From LMUY01 sp965198895 (GTDB taxonomy: Bacteria > Pseudomonadota > Alphaproteobacteria > Acetobacterales > Acetobacteraceae): a stretch of DNA of 64,000 bases. The position numbers were made by a program, and so were the translations under genes. Location of the stretch: positions 5,146,001-5,210,000 of the forward strand of contig OZ240676.1 of assembly GCA_965198895.1 (NCBI GenBank), written 5' to 3'. The notes below the pieces were generated by a model. That model was not told where the DNA came from. It worked only from the letters and a program-made list of their open reading frames with translations, and made no database searches. This document shows, one piece after another, positions 36,818 through 46,349 of the stretch (the stretch's first letter is position 1; each line of letters opens with the position of its first letter).

Positions 36818-37600
36818 TCAGCGCCCGACGAATATAGGCGGGCGCTTTTCGCGGAAGGCGGCCATCGCTTCGCGGGAGTCTTCGGATTTGCCGAGTTGCA
36901 ACGTCATCTCCTGCTCGTAGCGGTAACCGTCGCGCAGGCTGAGCTGCTCGATCGTGTTGAGAGACTGTTTGGCGAGTTGCGTCGCCACTGGACTATAGCC
37001 AGCGACGCGCCTGGCCATCGCCAGCGCTGTGGGCAGGAGGTCGGCCAAGGGCACGCAGTCCTCCACCACGCCGAGCCGGTATAGCTCCCGCCCATCCATC
37101 CGGTCGCCCGTCAGCATCATCCGCCGGACCCGCGACCGTCCAAAGAGTTGCATGGCATGGCGGCAGCCGCCCATGAGACCGACCGTCACCTCCGGCAATC
37201 CGAGCGAGGCAGTCTCCGCCGCGATCAGGACGTCGCACGAGGCAATAATTGCCAGCCCCGCGCCCAGTGCGGCACCGTTGATCGCACCGATCACCGGCTT
37301 GATGCACTCACGGACCGAATGATAGCTCTCCCGCGCCGATCGCTGATTGCTGCGGCGCAGACCCTCGCCCCAACTCTTGCCGGCGCGCGCCTTGATGTCG
37401 ACGCCGGCGCAGAACACCTTGCCCTGCCCGGTGAGCACGATGACCCGGACGTCGTCACGATCGGACAGGCAGTCCATGGCGAAGATCAGCTCGTCCTGCG
37501 TCTCGTCGGTCTGCGCGTTCACCGGCGGGTTGGCGAACGTCACCGTCGCCACCAATTCGGCGATCTCTACCTTTACGTAGGTCAGTCCAAAGAGCTCCAT
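36818..37600 (-). CDS. Enoyl-CoA hydratase/isomerase family protein
   Basis: A 260-residue crotonase-fold protein. The oxyanion-hole segments FCAGVDIKA and GAALGAGLAI are intact, and LGLPEVTVGLMGG carries a Glu at the position of a catalytic Glu. It acts on enoyl-CoA esters made by the dehydrogenases downstream. Some members are isomerases or hydrolases, so the exact reaction is open. Confidence 0.88.
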   Translation of the reverse strand: MELFGLTYVKVEIAELVATVTFANPPVNAQTDETQDELIFAMDCLSDRDDVRVIVLTGQGKVFCAGVDIKARAGKSWGEGLRRSNQRSARESYHSVRECIKPVIGAINGAALGAGLAIIASCDVLIAAETASLGLPEVTVGLMGGCRHAMQLFGRSRVRRMMLTGDRMDGRELYRLGVVEDCVPLADLLPTALAMARRVAGYSPVATQLAKQSLNTIEQLSLRDGYRYEQEMTLQLGKSEDSREAMAAFREKRPPIFVGR

Positions 37601-37617
37601 AATCGATCCTTCTTCTG

Positions 37618-39207
37618 TCAGGCGACCGGGGCCGCGGCGTTGGAGAAGCGGGTGCGCAGATCAACCTTGCGGATCTTGCCAGCGGCGTTCATGGGCATCT
37701 CCTCGATGATCTCCAGCCGCTCGGGGAATTTCTGCCGCGCGATGCCCGCGCGCTGCAGGTGCCCTGTGAGGTCAGCGAATGTGAGCCTGGTGCCGCCCGC
37801 CAGCACGCAGACTGCTACGACCAACTCACCGCGCTCCGCGTCGGGCACGCCGATGACGGCGCATTGGCGGATCTGCTCGAGATCAAGGACTAGGTCTTCG
37901 ATCTCCTTGGCGCTGATATTCTCACCTTTGCGAATAATGATGTCCTTCCGCCGACCGACGACGGTGACGTAGCTCTCGGAATCGAGCTGGCCGAGATCGC
38001 CGGTGCGCAACCAACCGTCCGGCGTGAATGCCTTGTCATCGAGCGCGCGATCGACATAGCCGAGGAACACCTCCGGCCCGCGCGACTGGATCTCCCCAAC
38101 TTTGCCAGGTGGCAGAATGTGGTTCTCGTCGTCGAGATCGACGATGCGGACCAGGTTCTGCGGATGAACACGGCCGTCCGTGGTGGCGGCGCGTGCCGGG
38201 TCGTCGTCCACACCGCCGGAGATCGTTGGATGCTCGCTGCAGCCATAGGTCCGCATCGCCCGGATCCCTCGCTCCTGGGCGCGGCGGATCAATTGCGGCG
38301 GCACATCGGCCCCGCCGCAGCGGAAGATGCGCAGGCTGCGGATGCGGTCGGCAAGGGCTGGCTCCAGCAGCCCCTGCAGAAAAGGCGTGGCCCCAACGGT
38401 CCAGACGCATCCCTCGCGCTCGATCAGCGCAGCAGCCTCCTGCACATCCCAGATGTCCTGTAGGCAGACCTTTGCGCCCAGGAACGGCCCCGCAACTGTT
38501 GCGTAGGCGAACCCGGTGATGTGGGTCAGCGGCGATCCCATAAACAACGAGTCGTCCGGGCCTAGGCGCGTGGCAGCGGTAACGGCGGCTGCCTCGCTCA
38601 TGATGGTCGCGTGCGAGTGACGCACGCCCTTAGGCTGTCCCTCTGTGCCGGAGGTGTACAGGAACAGCATGTCGCTCGCTGGGTTGACCACCGGAAACGT
38701 CGGCCGGTCGGGCGCCTGCTGTAACTGCCGCCCGCTCTTCAGCAATGCGTCGAAGGTCAATGCTTCAAAGGTTTGGGCGCCGGCATGCTGCCCGCGGCAA
38801 ACGACCATCCGGGCACCGACTGCATCGGCCAATGGCGCCGTTGCGTCCGCGTGCCGGTAGCCGCGATACTCTTCAGGAACGAAGACGAATTTCGACCTGG
38901 CGTTGCCAAGGATGTAGGCAACTTCACGGCTGCGATAGATCGTGATAATCGGATTGCAGATGGCCCCAATGCGCATTGTCGCCAGCACGATTAGGACGGT
39001 CTCCGCCCAGTTGGGCATTTGATAGCTGATCGTATCGCCGGGACGGGCCCCCTGGGATAGGAGGCCGAGGGCGAGCGCCTCGGCATCCCGGCAAAGCTCG
39101 CCGTACGTCAGGCGGCCGGCGGCGTGAACCAGCGCGGTGCTGTCGGACCTATCCCGCAGCACCTCCTGAAGTCGATCCCAGAGCGTGATCGAGCTGGTTG
39201 GCATCAA
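37618..39207 (-). CDS. AMP-dependent acyl-CoA ligase
   Basis: A 529-residue adenylate-forming ligase. Seen: LYTSGTEGQPKGV (P-loop), YGCSEHPTISGG, GWLRTGDLG, RRKDIIIRKGENIS, and the C-terminal lysine in MNAAGKIRKVDLR. It activates a carboxylic acid to its CoA thioester and would start the beta-oxidation part of the pathway. Its start overlaps the binding-protein gene stop by 4 bp. Confidence 0.9.
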   Translation of the reverse strand: MMPTSSITLWDRLQEVLRDRSDSTALVHAAGRLTYGELCRDAEALALGLLSQGARPGDTISYQMPNWAETVLIVLATMRIGAICNPIITIYRSREVAYILGNARSKFVFVPEEYRGYRHADATAPLADAVGARMVVCRGQHAGAQTFEALTFDALLKSGRQLQQAPDRPTFPVVNPASDMLFLYTSGTEGQPKGVRHSHATIMSEAAAVTAATRLGPDDSLFMGSPLTHITGFAYATVAGPFLGAKVCLQDIWDVQEAAALIEREGCVWTVGATPFLQGLLEPALADRIRSLRIFRCGGADVPPQLIRRAQERGIRAMRTYGCSEHPTISGGVDDDPARAATTDGRVHPQNLVRIVDLDDENHILPPGKVGEIQSRGPEVFLGYVDRALDDKAFTPDGWLRTGDLGQLDSESYVTVVGRRKDIIIRKGENISAKEIEDLVLDLEQIRQCAVIGVPDAERGELVVAVCVLAGGTRLTFADLTGHLQRAGIARQKFPERLEIIEEMPMNAAGKIRKVDLRTRFSNAAAPVA

Positions 39208-40424
39208 TTCGTGGCCGCCAAGGCGCAGGCGGTGGCAGAGAGTGGACGCAACGCTTGATCGGCGGCAACCGTGCGAACCACTTTGAAGAAGTCGAAGGGA
39301 CCCTCGCTCTCCTCCGGCGCCTTCACCTGGAACAGATACATCGGGAACGTGACCCGGCCATCGGCTCGTAGCGTTCCGTCGCCAAACAGGTCGTCATGCA
39401 CCGGGATCTCCCGCATCTTCTCCAGCACGTCGTGCCCGCCAGCCGATTTTGCGACGGCAAGTGCTTTCAGGTAATGCGTGATCTCCGAATAGACGCCGGC
39501 CTGCTGATACGTTGGGGGCACCCCACCGGACAGCATCATGAACCGCTTCGACCAGGCGCGGGTCTTGTCGTTCATCGCCCAGTAGAACGGCATTGGCACA
39601 TACAAGCCCTGGGTAAGCTTCAGCCCGGACGCCTGGATATCCCCCTGACCCAATACGAAGGCGGCGACCTTGTAACCCGTCGTGTTACTGATCCCGAACT
39701 CGTTAAGCTGCTTGATCGAATTCTGCGTATCCGTGCCCCCGTTGGCCAAGCCAATGACATCGGCCTTGGCCGACGCTGCGGTCAGCACGGCCGAGGACTG
39801 GTCGGCCGTCCCCAACGGCATCCGGATCGCGCCCAGCACCGTACCACCGTTGCGGCGAACGATTTCGGAACTTGTGGTCTCGAGGTCTTGGCCGAACGTG
39901 TAGTCGGCCGTTAGATAAAACCACCGGGCGCCGTGTTCTGCCATCAGCGCGTTCGTCAGCGCCGCCGCCATCGCGTAATTGTCCCAGACCCACTGCACCG
40001 AGTGGCCGTTGCACTCCTTGCCGCTCAAATCCGTGGTTCCGGCATTGGAAAACAGGATGCGGTCGCGTTGGTTGACGACGGTGTTCACCGCCAACGTTGC
40101 CGAGGAGAGCGGGACATCTACGATCGCATCGACATGCTGTACGTCGATCCATTCCAAGGCGAGCGAGGTGGAGACATCCACCTTGTTGAGCATGTCGGCT
40201 GAGATGACCTCGATCGGCAGATTGCGCACCGTGCCGCCGAAATCGCTAATGGCGAGCTTTGCCGCGATGATGGAGCCCGGGCCGACTGCCTGCTTGTAGG
40301 CACCGCTCATGTCGGTCAGGACGCCGATCCGAACCGGGTTCGTGCGGTCCTGCGCGCCGGCTGTCACGAGCGGCATGGCGCATGCCAGCACACTGACGGC
40401 TAGGCATTTTGCAATAAGCCTCAT
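39204..40424 (-). CDS. Periplasmic substrate-binding protein of the Liv-type importer (second copy)
   Basis: A 406-residue type I binding protein starting at ATG 40424, with GGGGAGGAAAG just upstream and a signal peptide ending AGAQ. The start VRIGVLTDMSGAYKQAVGPG and the ligand-binding core match the HAAT family. It has little obvious similarity to the binding protein at 29851 beyond fold. One permease/ATPase set may serve two ligands. Confidence 0.88.
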   Translation of the reverse strand: MRLIAKCLAVSVLACAMPLVTAGAQDRTNPVRIGVLTDMSGAYKQAVGPGSIIAAKLAISDFGGTVRNLPIEVISADMLNKVDVSTSLALEWIDVQHVDAIVDVPLSSATLAVNTVVNQRDRILFSNAGTTDLSGKECNGHSVQWVWDNYAMAAALTNALMAEHGARWFYLTADYTFGQDLETTSSEIVRRNGGTVLGAIRMPLGTADQSSAVLTAASAKADVIGLANGGTDTQNSIKQLNEFGISNTTGYKVAAFVLGQGDIQASGLKLTQGLYVPMPFYWAMNDKTRAWSKRFMMLSGGVPPTYQQAGVYSEITHYLKALAVAKSAGGHDVLEKMREIPVHDDLFGDGTLRADGRVTFPMYLFQVKAPEESEGPFDFFKVVRTVAADQALRPLSATACALAATN

Positions 40425-40480
40425 CGGCTTTCCTCCCCGTAGAAGCGGTCTTTGCCGCAATTGTGCCGTCGCTAGCCCTG

Positions 40481-41311
40481 TCAGTCGTTAACCATGCGCC
40501 CGGTAATCTGGCGCATCGAGGAGTTTCGCATCACCCGCGGCGGATTGAGCATGCCGCCATCAACGGTGAGCACTTGGCCGCTGATGTAGCCAGATAGATC
40601 CTGCGTCAGGAACAGCGCCGCCCCGGCGATGTCGGCCATCTCGCCACAGCGCTGCAACGGGGTTGCCGCAGCGATCTCACTCCATTGCGAGTCGTCGAAG
40701 CGAGCGATCATGCGGTCCGTCCGCACGTAGCCCGGTGCCACGGCGTTGACGCGGATGCCGAGATGGCCAAGCTCCGATGCTGCGCAGCTGACGAAATGAT
40801 GCAGGCCGGCCTTCGCCGCACCGTAGATGATCTGGTTCGGCAGACTGGTGAGGCCCGCAGCCGAGCCGATGAACACGAGTGTTCCGCCGCCGGTTTTTGC
40901 CATGGCTGCGGCAGCGGCGCGGCTCACATACATGGCTTGGAACAGGTTCAGATCGAAATTGCGCCGGATGAGCGCCTCGTCGATCTCGAGCAGCGCGGCG
41001 CCAAACGATGCACCGACGATGTCGATGACGGCGTCCAGCCGGCCATGCCCGGCGACGATGTCTGCGACAACGGCCTCGACGATCTCGGGCTTGGTCGCAT
41101 CCATCGCGAAAGCACTGCCGCCGACTTCCTCGGCCACGGACAGCGCCGATGCAAGGTCAATGTCTAGACAGACGACGCTCGCCCCGGCGCTGCGCAGCGC
41201 GATTGCGCACTCCCGGCCTATGCCCTGACCGGCCCCCACCACGGCACAGATCCGGCTGTCGAGCCGCTGCTTCGCCGAATAGTCACCAGACTTGCCGTCT
41301 TGAGACGTCAT
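40481..41311 (-). CDS. Short-chain dehydrogenase/reductase (first gene of the catabolic operon)
   Basis: A 276-residue classical SDR: VVGAGQGIGRE cofactor motif, DIVGASFG, FIGSAAGL with catalytic Ser, YGAAK as YxxxK, and a C-terminal VLTVDGGMLNPP. A perfect inverted repeat lies 41 bp upstream of its start. All genes from here to 26525 are co-directional and mostly overlap, so this gene heads the operon. Confidence 0.88.
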   Translation of the reverse strand: MTSQDGKSGDYSAKQRLDSRICAVVGAGQGIGRECAIALRSAGASVVCLDIDLASALSVAEEVGGSAFAMDATKPEIVEAVVADIVAGHGRLDAVIDIVGASFGAALLEIDEALIRRNFDLNLFQAMYVSRAAAAAMAKTGGGTLVFIGSAAGLTSLPNQIIYGAAKAGLHHFVSCAASELGHLGIRVNAVAPGYVRTDRMIARFDDSQWSEIAAATPLQRCGEMADIAGAALFLTQDLSGYISGQVLTVDGGMLNPPRVMRNSSMRQITGRMVND

Positions 41312-41351
41312 GGGCGTTTCCGTGTCCCTCAGTTTTCAAGATTGTAGTCCC

Positions 41352-41367
41352 CCGAACGAACGTTCGG
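41352..41367. promoter_or_regulatory. Putative TetR operator in front of the catabolic operon
   Basis: CCGAACG-AA-CGTTCGG, a perfect 7-2-7 inverted repeat, 41 bp upstream of the first SDR start and between it and the divergent tetR. A related site overlaps the tetR leader. Confidence 0.65.
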
Positions 41368-41589
41368 CAAGTGCATCTCACGCGCAATTCTCGTAAGCCG
41401 CCTGTGCGGACCGCTGACAGGTTTGTGGCCAGGCTTTCGCTGGTCTCCGTTGTAGGTATCACAATGCTAACGGGTATTTGTGATGCGGCTATGAACACGC
41501 TGCACTCGCAACTCGTTCTTCGACGGGTAGGTAAGGTGCCTTGCCGACGCGATTGACAGCGCACCCACGCGTGTCCAGTGTGGTGCACG

Positions 41590-41605
41590 CTGAACGAGTG
41601 TTCGG
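41590..41605. promoter_or_regulatory. Second putative TetR operator, at the tetR start
   Basis: CTGAACG-AG-TGTTCGG, an imperfect version of the site at 41352, ending 11 bp before the tetR ATG. Its position suggests autorepression. Confidence 0.55.
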
Positions 41606-41616
41606 TGAAGCGCCCT

Positions 41617-42255
41617 ATGACGGAAGACAAGCCTCTGCGCATGGATCGCGTTGCCCGGAAGATCGATCTGGACGACGGATCCCGTACCTCCAAGATCATT
41701 CTGGCAGCGGCAACGCTCTTTGCCTCGAAGGGATACGAGGGCACGTCTGTGCGTGACATCGCCCGTGCCGTTGGTGTCACACAGGCGTCGCTCTACCATT
41801 TCTTTGCCGACAAGCAGGAAATCCACAGCCTTGTGGTCATGATCTCCGTCGATCGGTTGCACCAACTCGTAAACCAACGGCTGGCAACGTGCTCGACCGC
41901 TGCCGAGCGTATTGAGGGTTTTGCTAGGGCGCATGCGCAGTATATTGCGATCAACACTGCGCTCTACATATCCTCCGCGCTCGGCTACCGCGAGCTCACC
42001 GACTTGGAGGTCAAAGCCCAAGTACAGCGCAAGCGTGACGCATATGAGGAGCTCCTCCGCGGTATAATTCGTAACGGGATCGACACAGGAGAGTTTCGCG
42101 AACTTGATGTCAAACTGGCGGCTCGCGCAATCATCTCCTGCCTTAATTGGATGGCGAGATGGTGGCGGCCTGACGGTCCGGATTCGGCGGAGACGATTGC
42201 CTCAAACTATGTCACACTAATTATACGCGGGTTTTTGCCTGGCGTTCCAGCTTAG
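41617..42255 (+). CDS. TetR family transcriptional regulator
   Basis: A 212-residue repressor. The N-terminal helix-turn-helix is SKIILAAATLFASKGYEGTSVRDIARAVGVTQASLYHFFADKQE in character (split here: ILAAATLFASKGY, TSVRDIARAVGV, ASLYHFFADK). The C-terminal half is the ligand-binding domain, resembling regulators of acyl-CoA metabolism. Start at ATG 41617, as the upstream frame lies over the operator. Divergent from the catabolic operon; likely represses it until a pathway acyl-CoA or substrate binds. Confidence 0.88.
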   Translation: MTEDKPLRMDRVARKIDLDDGSRTSKIILAAATLFASKGYEGTSVRDIARAVGVTQASLYHFFADKQEIHSLVVMISVDRLHQLVNQRLATCSTAAERIEGFARAHAQYIAINTALYISSALGYRELTDLEVKAQVQRKRDAYEELLRGIIRNGIDTGEFRELDVKLAARAIISCLNWMARWWRPDGPDSAETIASNYVTLIIRGFLPGVPA

Positions 42256-42259
42256 CAGA

Positions 42260-42278
42260 AGCTGTTCGGCGAACAGCT
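42260..42278 (+). terminator. Hairpin just after tetR
   Basis: AGCTGTTCG-G-CGAACAGCT, a near-perfect inverted repeat starting 5 bases after the tetR stop. No T-run follows, so it may be a weak terminator or another binding site of the GTTCG/CGAAC kind. Confidence 0.35.
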
Positions 42279-42845
42279 CAGGTCAAGCGCCGACGTCACC
42301 TCGAGAGCAGAATCAGACGGGGCTGTATCCAAGGCGGGAGACCGCCACACCCTGTTGCTGTCCACCATAAAGGTTGGCCGGAAAGCCTTGCGCCTGCTGC
42401 GCCTGACCCAGCCGGTGCTGCTCCTGACTATCACCGCGGACAAATTGGCCGAGTCGTCTTGCACTGGCGTTCGTTCCTGGGGCACAGGTGCCAAACGATC
42501 CGGACCCCGCACCGCATGTGTGCTGGACGGTCCCGGATGCGCAGGTCCCGGATGCGCAGGCCGAAACGGTGTTTAGCGCGCCGTTCCTGCCAGAAAATGC
42601 CCGTCGTCGGCCTGAGCAAGACATCTCCCGCTCATGCCTCTCAGCCATCGGAACTCTGTTTAACGTCTCCACATTGCGTCCAGTCCTAATCAGAGCGAGT
42701 AGGATCTGCTCTCCTGGCTCTCAGGTACCAAGTCCAGACCTTGGATAGACTGATGTAGGAAGGACTCTGCAAATCCCTGAGCGCCTGGATGCGGTTCCGG
42801 TCGAAGACGGCTCCAATTACTCCATTACGGCTGATCTGACGAGGT
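42279..42845. other. Intergenic with a 15-bp tandem repeat, no clear gene
   Basis: About 570 bp. TCCCGGATGCGCAGG occurs twice in tandem at 42531-42560. A plus-strand frame from GTG 42488 reads VPDAQVPDAQ across it, but has no supporting family. The minus-strand ORFs are unconvincing. Confidence 0.4.
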
Positions 42846-43960
42846 CTACTGTAATCGGCTCAGCGTCTCCCAGCCTTGGAACTTCGCCAGCACCTCGGGC
42901 TTGAACGCCAAGCCATGACCGGGGCGCTCGGGGGCGGTGACCCGGCCGCCTCTCACGGGCAGAGCCTCAACCCATAGGTCATCCAGCAAGCCCATGTGCT
43001 CGATCCAGCTGGCGTTCGGGATCGAGCAGAGGACGTGGACCGCCAATTCTGGGAACAGATGGGGCGCGATAGTCATGCCCCAGGTGTCGGCCAGCGTGGC
43101 CAGTTTGCGCATTTCGGCGAGGCCACCGCGCATCGGGTCGGGCTGCAGGATCGGCACGCCGGGATGCTCCAGGAAGGGGCGCATGTCGTAGCGAGTGAAG
43201 TGTGTCTCGCCGCCGACCACGCGAAGGTCGAGCTTGTCGGCAACACGCATGTAGCCGGCGAAATCATCGGCAATGACCGGCTCCTCCAGCCAGTAGATAT
43301 CGTATTGCTCGAACTTGCGGCCCATCAGAATCGCGGTGTCGGGGGACCAGCCCTGGTTCACGTCGATCATGATCTCGATGCCCGGGCCGACCGCGTCCCG
43401 CATGCGGCGGACGTTGTCGAGGTAGGTGGCCAGGTCTTGGACGTGGGCCAATTGCATCTTTATCGCGCTAAGCCCTGTTCGGCATAGTGCCGCGCTTTCT
43501 TGATTATTCCTTCGCCGCCGCTGCCACGGAAGCAGCCGCTCCCATAGGTGGAAATCTGGCTGCAGAAATTACCCCAGAGCCGATGCATGGGCAGTCCAGC
43601 AACTTTGCCGACGATGTTCCACAGCGCGATATCGATGGCGGAAATGGCCATGGTGGTGATGCCGCCCCAGCCGGAGGTGAGCGTGGCGCGCCACAAATCG
43701 CGCCCGATCGCCTCCACAGCGGTGGCGTTCTTGCCGAGGACGCGCGGGGCCATGATCTCCGAGATACAGGTTTGCAGCTTACGCAGCCCCGGCGTCAGCA
43801 AGTGTAGATAGCCCATACCAACGCCGCCGCTGGCGGTCTGCACCTCGATAATAAGTAGATTGCGCGTCGGCGACATGGCCTGGCCGTCAAGCAGCCAGCT
43901 ATCGGGCCAGGGATGTTGGACGGTGGCGACCGGGATTTCGGTATTCGCGGTGTCGATCAT
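42846..43960 (-). pseudogene. Mandelate racemase/muconate lactonizing (enolase superfamily) protein, frameshifted
   Basis: The N-terminal part (ATG 43960 to about 43470) and the C-terminal part (to 42846) belong to one enolase-superfamily sugar-acid dehydratase or racemase of about 370 residues. Metal-binding residues are kept: IDVNQGW, WLEEPV, GGETHF, then IAPHLFPELAVH. At about 43470 the frame meets TAA just before the I-K-M-Q catalytic segment; inserting one base restores it. Either a true 1-bp deletion or a sequence error. Directly downstream of an MFS remnant. Confidence 0.8.
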
Positions 43961-43963
43961 GGC

Positions 43964-44245
43964 TCAGTCCTCCAGCAGTGGACGGCGTAACGACAAAGTC
44001 AACAGAACGCTGGCGATCAAGAACGTGCCAAGGCGGCTATGGGGATGCTGAAGCCGCCGGTCGTATCTTCAGCCAGTCCACTGCAAACGAGCCGACGAAG
44101 CCTCCGAACGCGCCGACGGAGTTGATCAGGGCCAGGCCACCCCTTGCGGCGGCGCCGGTCAGGAAGCGGGACGGAATGGCGAAGGTGATCGTCCGCGCGG
44201 AGGTGATGCCGATCAGAGAGCCGCAAGGAAAGCAGTTCATATTGA
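43964..44245 (-). pseudogene. MFS transporter C-terminal remnant
   Basis: Three frames give successive pieces of a sugar-acid-type MFS porter end: PSRFLTGAAARGGLALINSVGAFGGF, then EDTTGGFS, then FLIASVLLTLSLRRPLLED with a TGA at 43964. The rest of the protein is absent. It was once upstream of the enolase-superfamily gene, a common catabolic pair. Confidence 0.75.
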
Positions 44246-44393
44246 CCGCCCGGCGGATAAGGGGAGTTCGGACATATCCCGCGCGTTTCTGCTTTACGAC
44301 AATGACTGACAAATCCTGTCAAATCGCATCGAGCCAGTATTCCCGATCCGCGTCATATCCGATGCGAGAGCGGGATGAAGGAAGAGGTCGGCT

Positions 44394-44990
44394 GTGAGCA
44401 AAACTTTGAAATCGACCGTGGGTGTCGCCACTCTGATTGCATTGAGCGGTTGCGCCACGAACTGGATGGCTCCACCGGGTGTGCCGCCGGACCAATTCGT
44501 CTCGATGATGTCTGTATGTCAGCAGCAGGGGTCTGCCGCCGGAGGCGATCTGAGCGTGCCTACGTCGCACGCGCGCAAGGCGAGCACCCGGTTTGCCGAA
44601 GACTTAGCGGCAAACGTAGCCGTCAGCATAGGCTCGGCAGTCCAGAGCGCGGCGGCCTACAACAATTGTATGGAGGCCAATGGCGCCCTCGACGCGAGCA
44701 AGTTGTCGAAGATGCAGCTTGCAGCGCTCTACTCGAATCCTCAGCCTATTGCTCCGGCGCAGCCGCCGCCACCCGGCCCCGGTTATCTGCCAACCATGTA
44801 CTCGGTTCCGGACGACAGCGCAGCACGAGCGGAACTCGCGGCGAGCAATTGGATCATCGCGCAGCGAATTCTCAATTCCTCCGACGAGCAGCCTCGCAAG
44901 CATGATCTGTTCCTTGTGCTATGCGGGGCTGGGGACGAAACGGCCTGTATTCGCGCTGCTGCACTGGACCGCGATCCTCACCACCTTTGA
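44394..44990 (+). CDS. Hypothetical lipoprotein
   Basis: A 198-residue protein starting at GTG 44394 after AAGGAAGAGG, with lipobox LSGC at about residues 17-20. The mature part has a Pro-rich middle (APAQPPPPGPG). No family is assigned. Stands alone on the plus strand. Confidence 0.6.
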   Translation: MSKTLKSTVGVATLIALSGCATNWMAPPGVPPDQFVSMMSVCQQQGSAAGGDLSVPTSHARKASTRFAEDLAANVAVSIGSAVQSAAAYNNCMEANGALDASKLSKMQLAALYSNPQPIAPAQPPPPGPGYLPTMYSVPDDSAARAELAASNWIIAQRILNSSDEQPRKHDLFLVLCGAGDETACIRAAALDRDPHHL

Positions 44991-45623
44991 GCGGCGTTTC
45001 GCTCCATTCCGGAACGAATCTGGCGATCTGACCATGCCGCGCTAATTTCTCAAGGCCGGTTAAACCCCGACGGGGAGGCGAGCAGCCCGGAGAGATGAGC
45101 GGACCACGGGTAAGGCGGCCTGCGGCAAGCCTCCCAACCAGCGTAAGGGTAAGAGTCGCATTGGACTTACGGGAGGTTGCGGGCCGCCGCCGACCACCGA
45201 TTCCCAGGGGAAAAGCTCGACGGCGTTGAAGGCCGTCAACGGCGGTTGAGTTGTGGCTCTCCCGCAAACCCCGTCCTGCTCGCCTTGTCACGCCGAATAC
45301 TGCACCCGCCTGGGGCAACTCAAACCCGGTGAGCCCGTACAAGGTGCGCTTCTACATCTTTAGGCGGCTGATCTGGCCCTCCACGGCGGAACAACGCGCC
45401 GAAGCAAGGCGGAGTAGAGTGTCCGGGTTCGTCGCTACCGAAATGCGTGCAGACAGTCGAGATCAGGCTTCCCCGCCGAGGACGAGGCCGAGTTCAAATA
45501 CAGAACCCCACCATGGACATGCTTCCATGTTTCATGCCCGTACAAGCATCGACTCACCCTTTATTCGGAGCCAACTTTCCTGTATTCGCTACGATAGCGG
45601 CATGAAGCCGGTGGAGAGCCCAT
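44991..45623. other. Intergenic, no gene seen
   Basis: About 630 bp. ORFs are short and lack starts. GC-rich inverted motifs occur near 45060-45120 but match nothing I recognise. Confidence 0.4.
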
Positions 45624-45866
45624 ATGCGTCATTTGGCACTGACCATCGTAACGCTAGTGGCAGTTCCAATAGCGTCGCAGTCCAGAGGCTCATCGGGATC
45701 CTCTAGCTCGTCTCATTCCGTATCCGGCTACACGACCAGTCGCGGGACCTACGTGGCGCCGCACCATGCCACTGATCCAAATGCCACACAGCGAGATAAC
45801 TACTCGGCCAAGGGCAATTTGAACCCCTACACTGGTGCTGTGGGAACAAAGATACCGACGCACTGA
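45624..45866 (+). CDS. Small secreted conserved protein
   Basis: An 80-residue protein with GGAGAG before the ATG, a short hydrophobic N-terminus, a Ser-rich linker and a conserved end reading GTYVAPHHATDPNATQRDNYSAKGN and LNPYTGAVGTK. This THx-N-xT-x-xDNYS-x-xGNxNPYTG pattern is a widespread short protein of unknown function in proteobacteria. Confidence 0.65.
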   Translation: MRHLALTIVTLVAVPIASQSRGSSGSSSSSHSVSGYTTSRGTYVAPHHATDPNATQRDNYSAKGNLNPYTGAVGTKIPTH

Positions 45867-45867
45867 C

Positions 45868-46345
45868 ATGGCGGTGTCAACAATTCCGAAGCGAAGCTTC
45901 GTAGCTTGCCTTAGTCTTCTCCTGTCGATTGCCGTGGTGCCCGCGACTCATGCAGCGGGAAGCGATCCGCCTCCGGGCGAGATGCGCTTTCTGTATCAGT
46001 CGAGGCCGGAGACCGGTAGGATAAGCGACGCTTGGCAGAGGGCAGAAACCGCCTTGGCGGCAAGCCGGGGTGACTATACCGGCATGAAGCAGGCCCATTT
46101 GTATGTTATCCAGCAGGCTCTTGGTCCCGTTTTGCCGCGCTGTCTAATGCCCAGCTGGCGATCGAGATGCATACCAGCGTCTCGGCTGCGCAATATCTTG
46201 CCAACGCAAATGCATTCTTTTCGATTAGCCAGATGGGCCGCTTTGGATACGACAGCGCTGGCAACGTTTGGGGTCAGGCAATAGATGTCGTTGATCCATC
46301 CAAGGCGATCAACAAGCCTTTCGTAATCACTGCTGACATGGCCAA
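45868..46345 (+). pseudogene. Secreted hypothetical protein, frameshifted and cut by an IS1595 remnant
   Basis: ATG 45868 starts a signal peptide (ending THAA). The frame runs well to about residue 85, then coding continues in another frame as RFAALSNAQLAIEMHTSVSAAQYLANANAFFSI and GYDSAGNVWGQAIDVVD, a shift near 46120. The end is replaced by the transposase fragment at 46350. No family recognised. Confidence 0.5.
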
Positions 46346-46349
46346 TCGA

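Noticed and set aside
42260..42278. Strong terminator after tetR
   Set aside because: The hairpin has no T-run, so I kept it only as a low-confidence entry.
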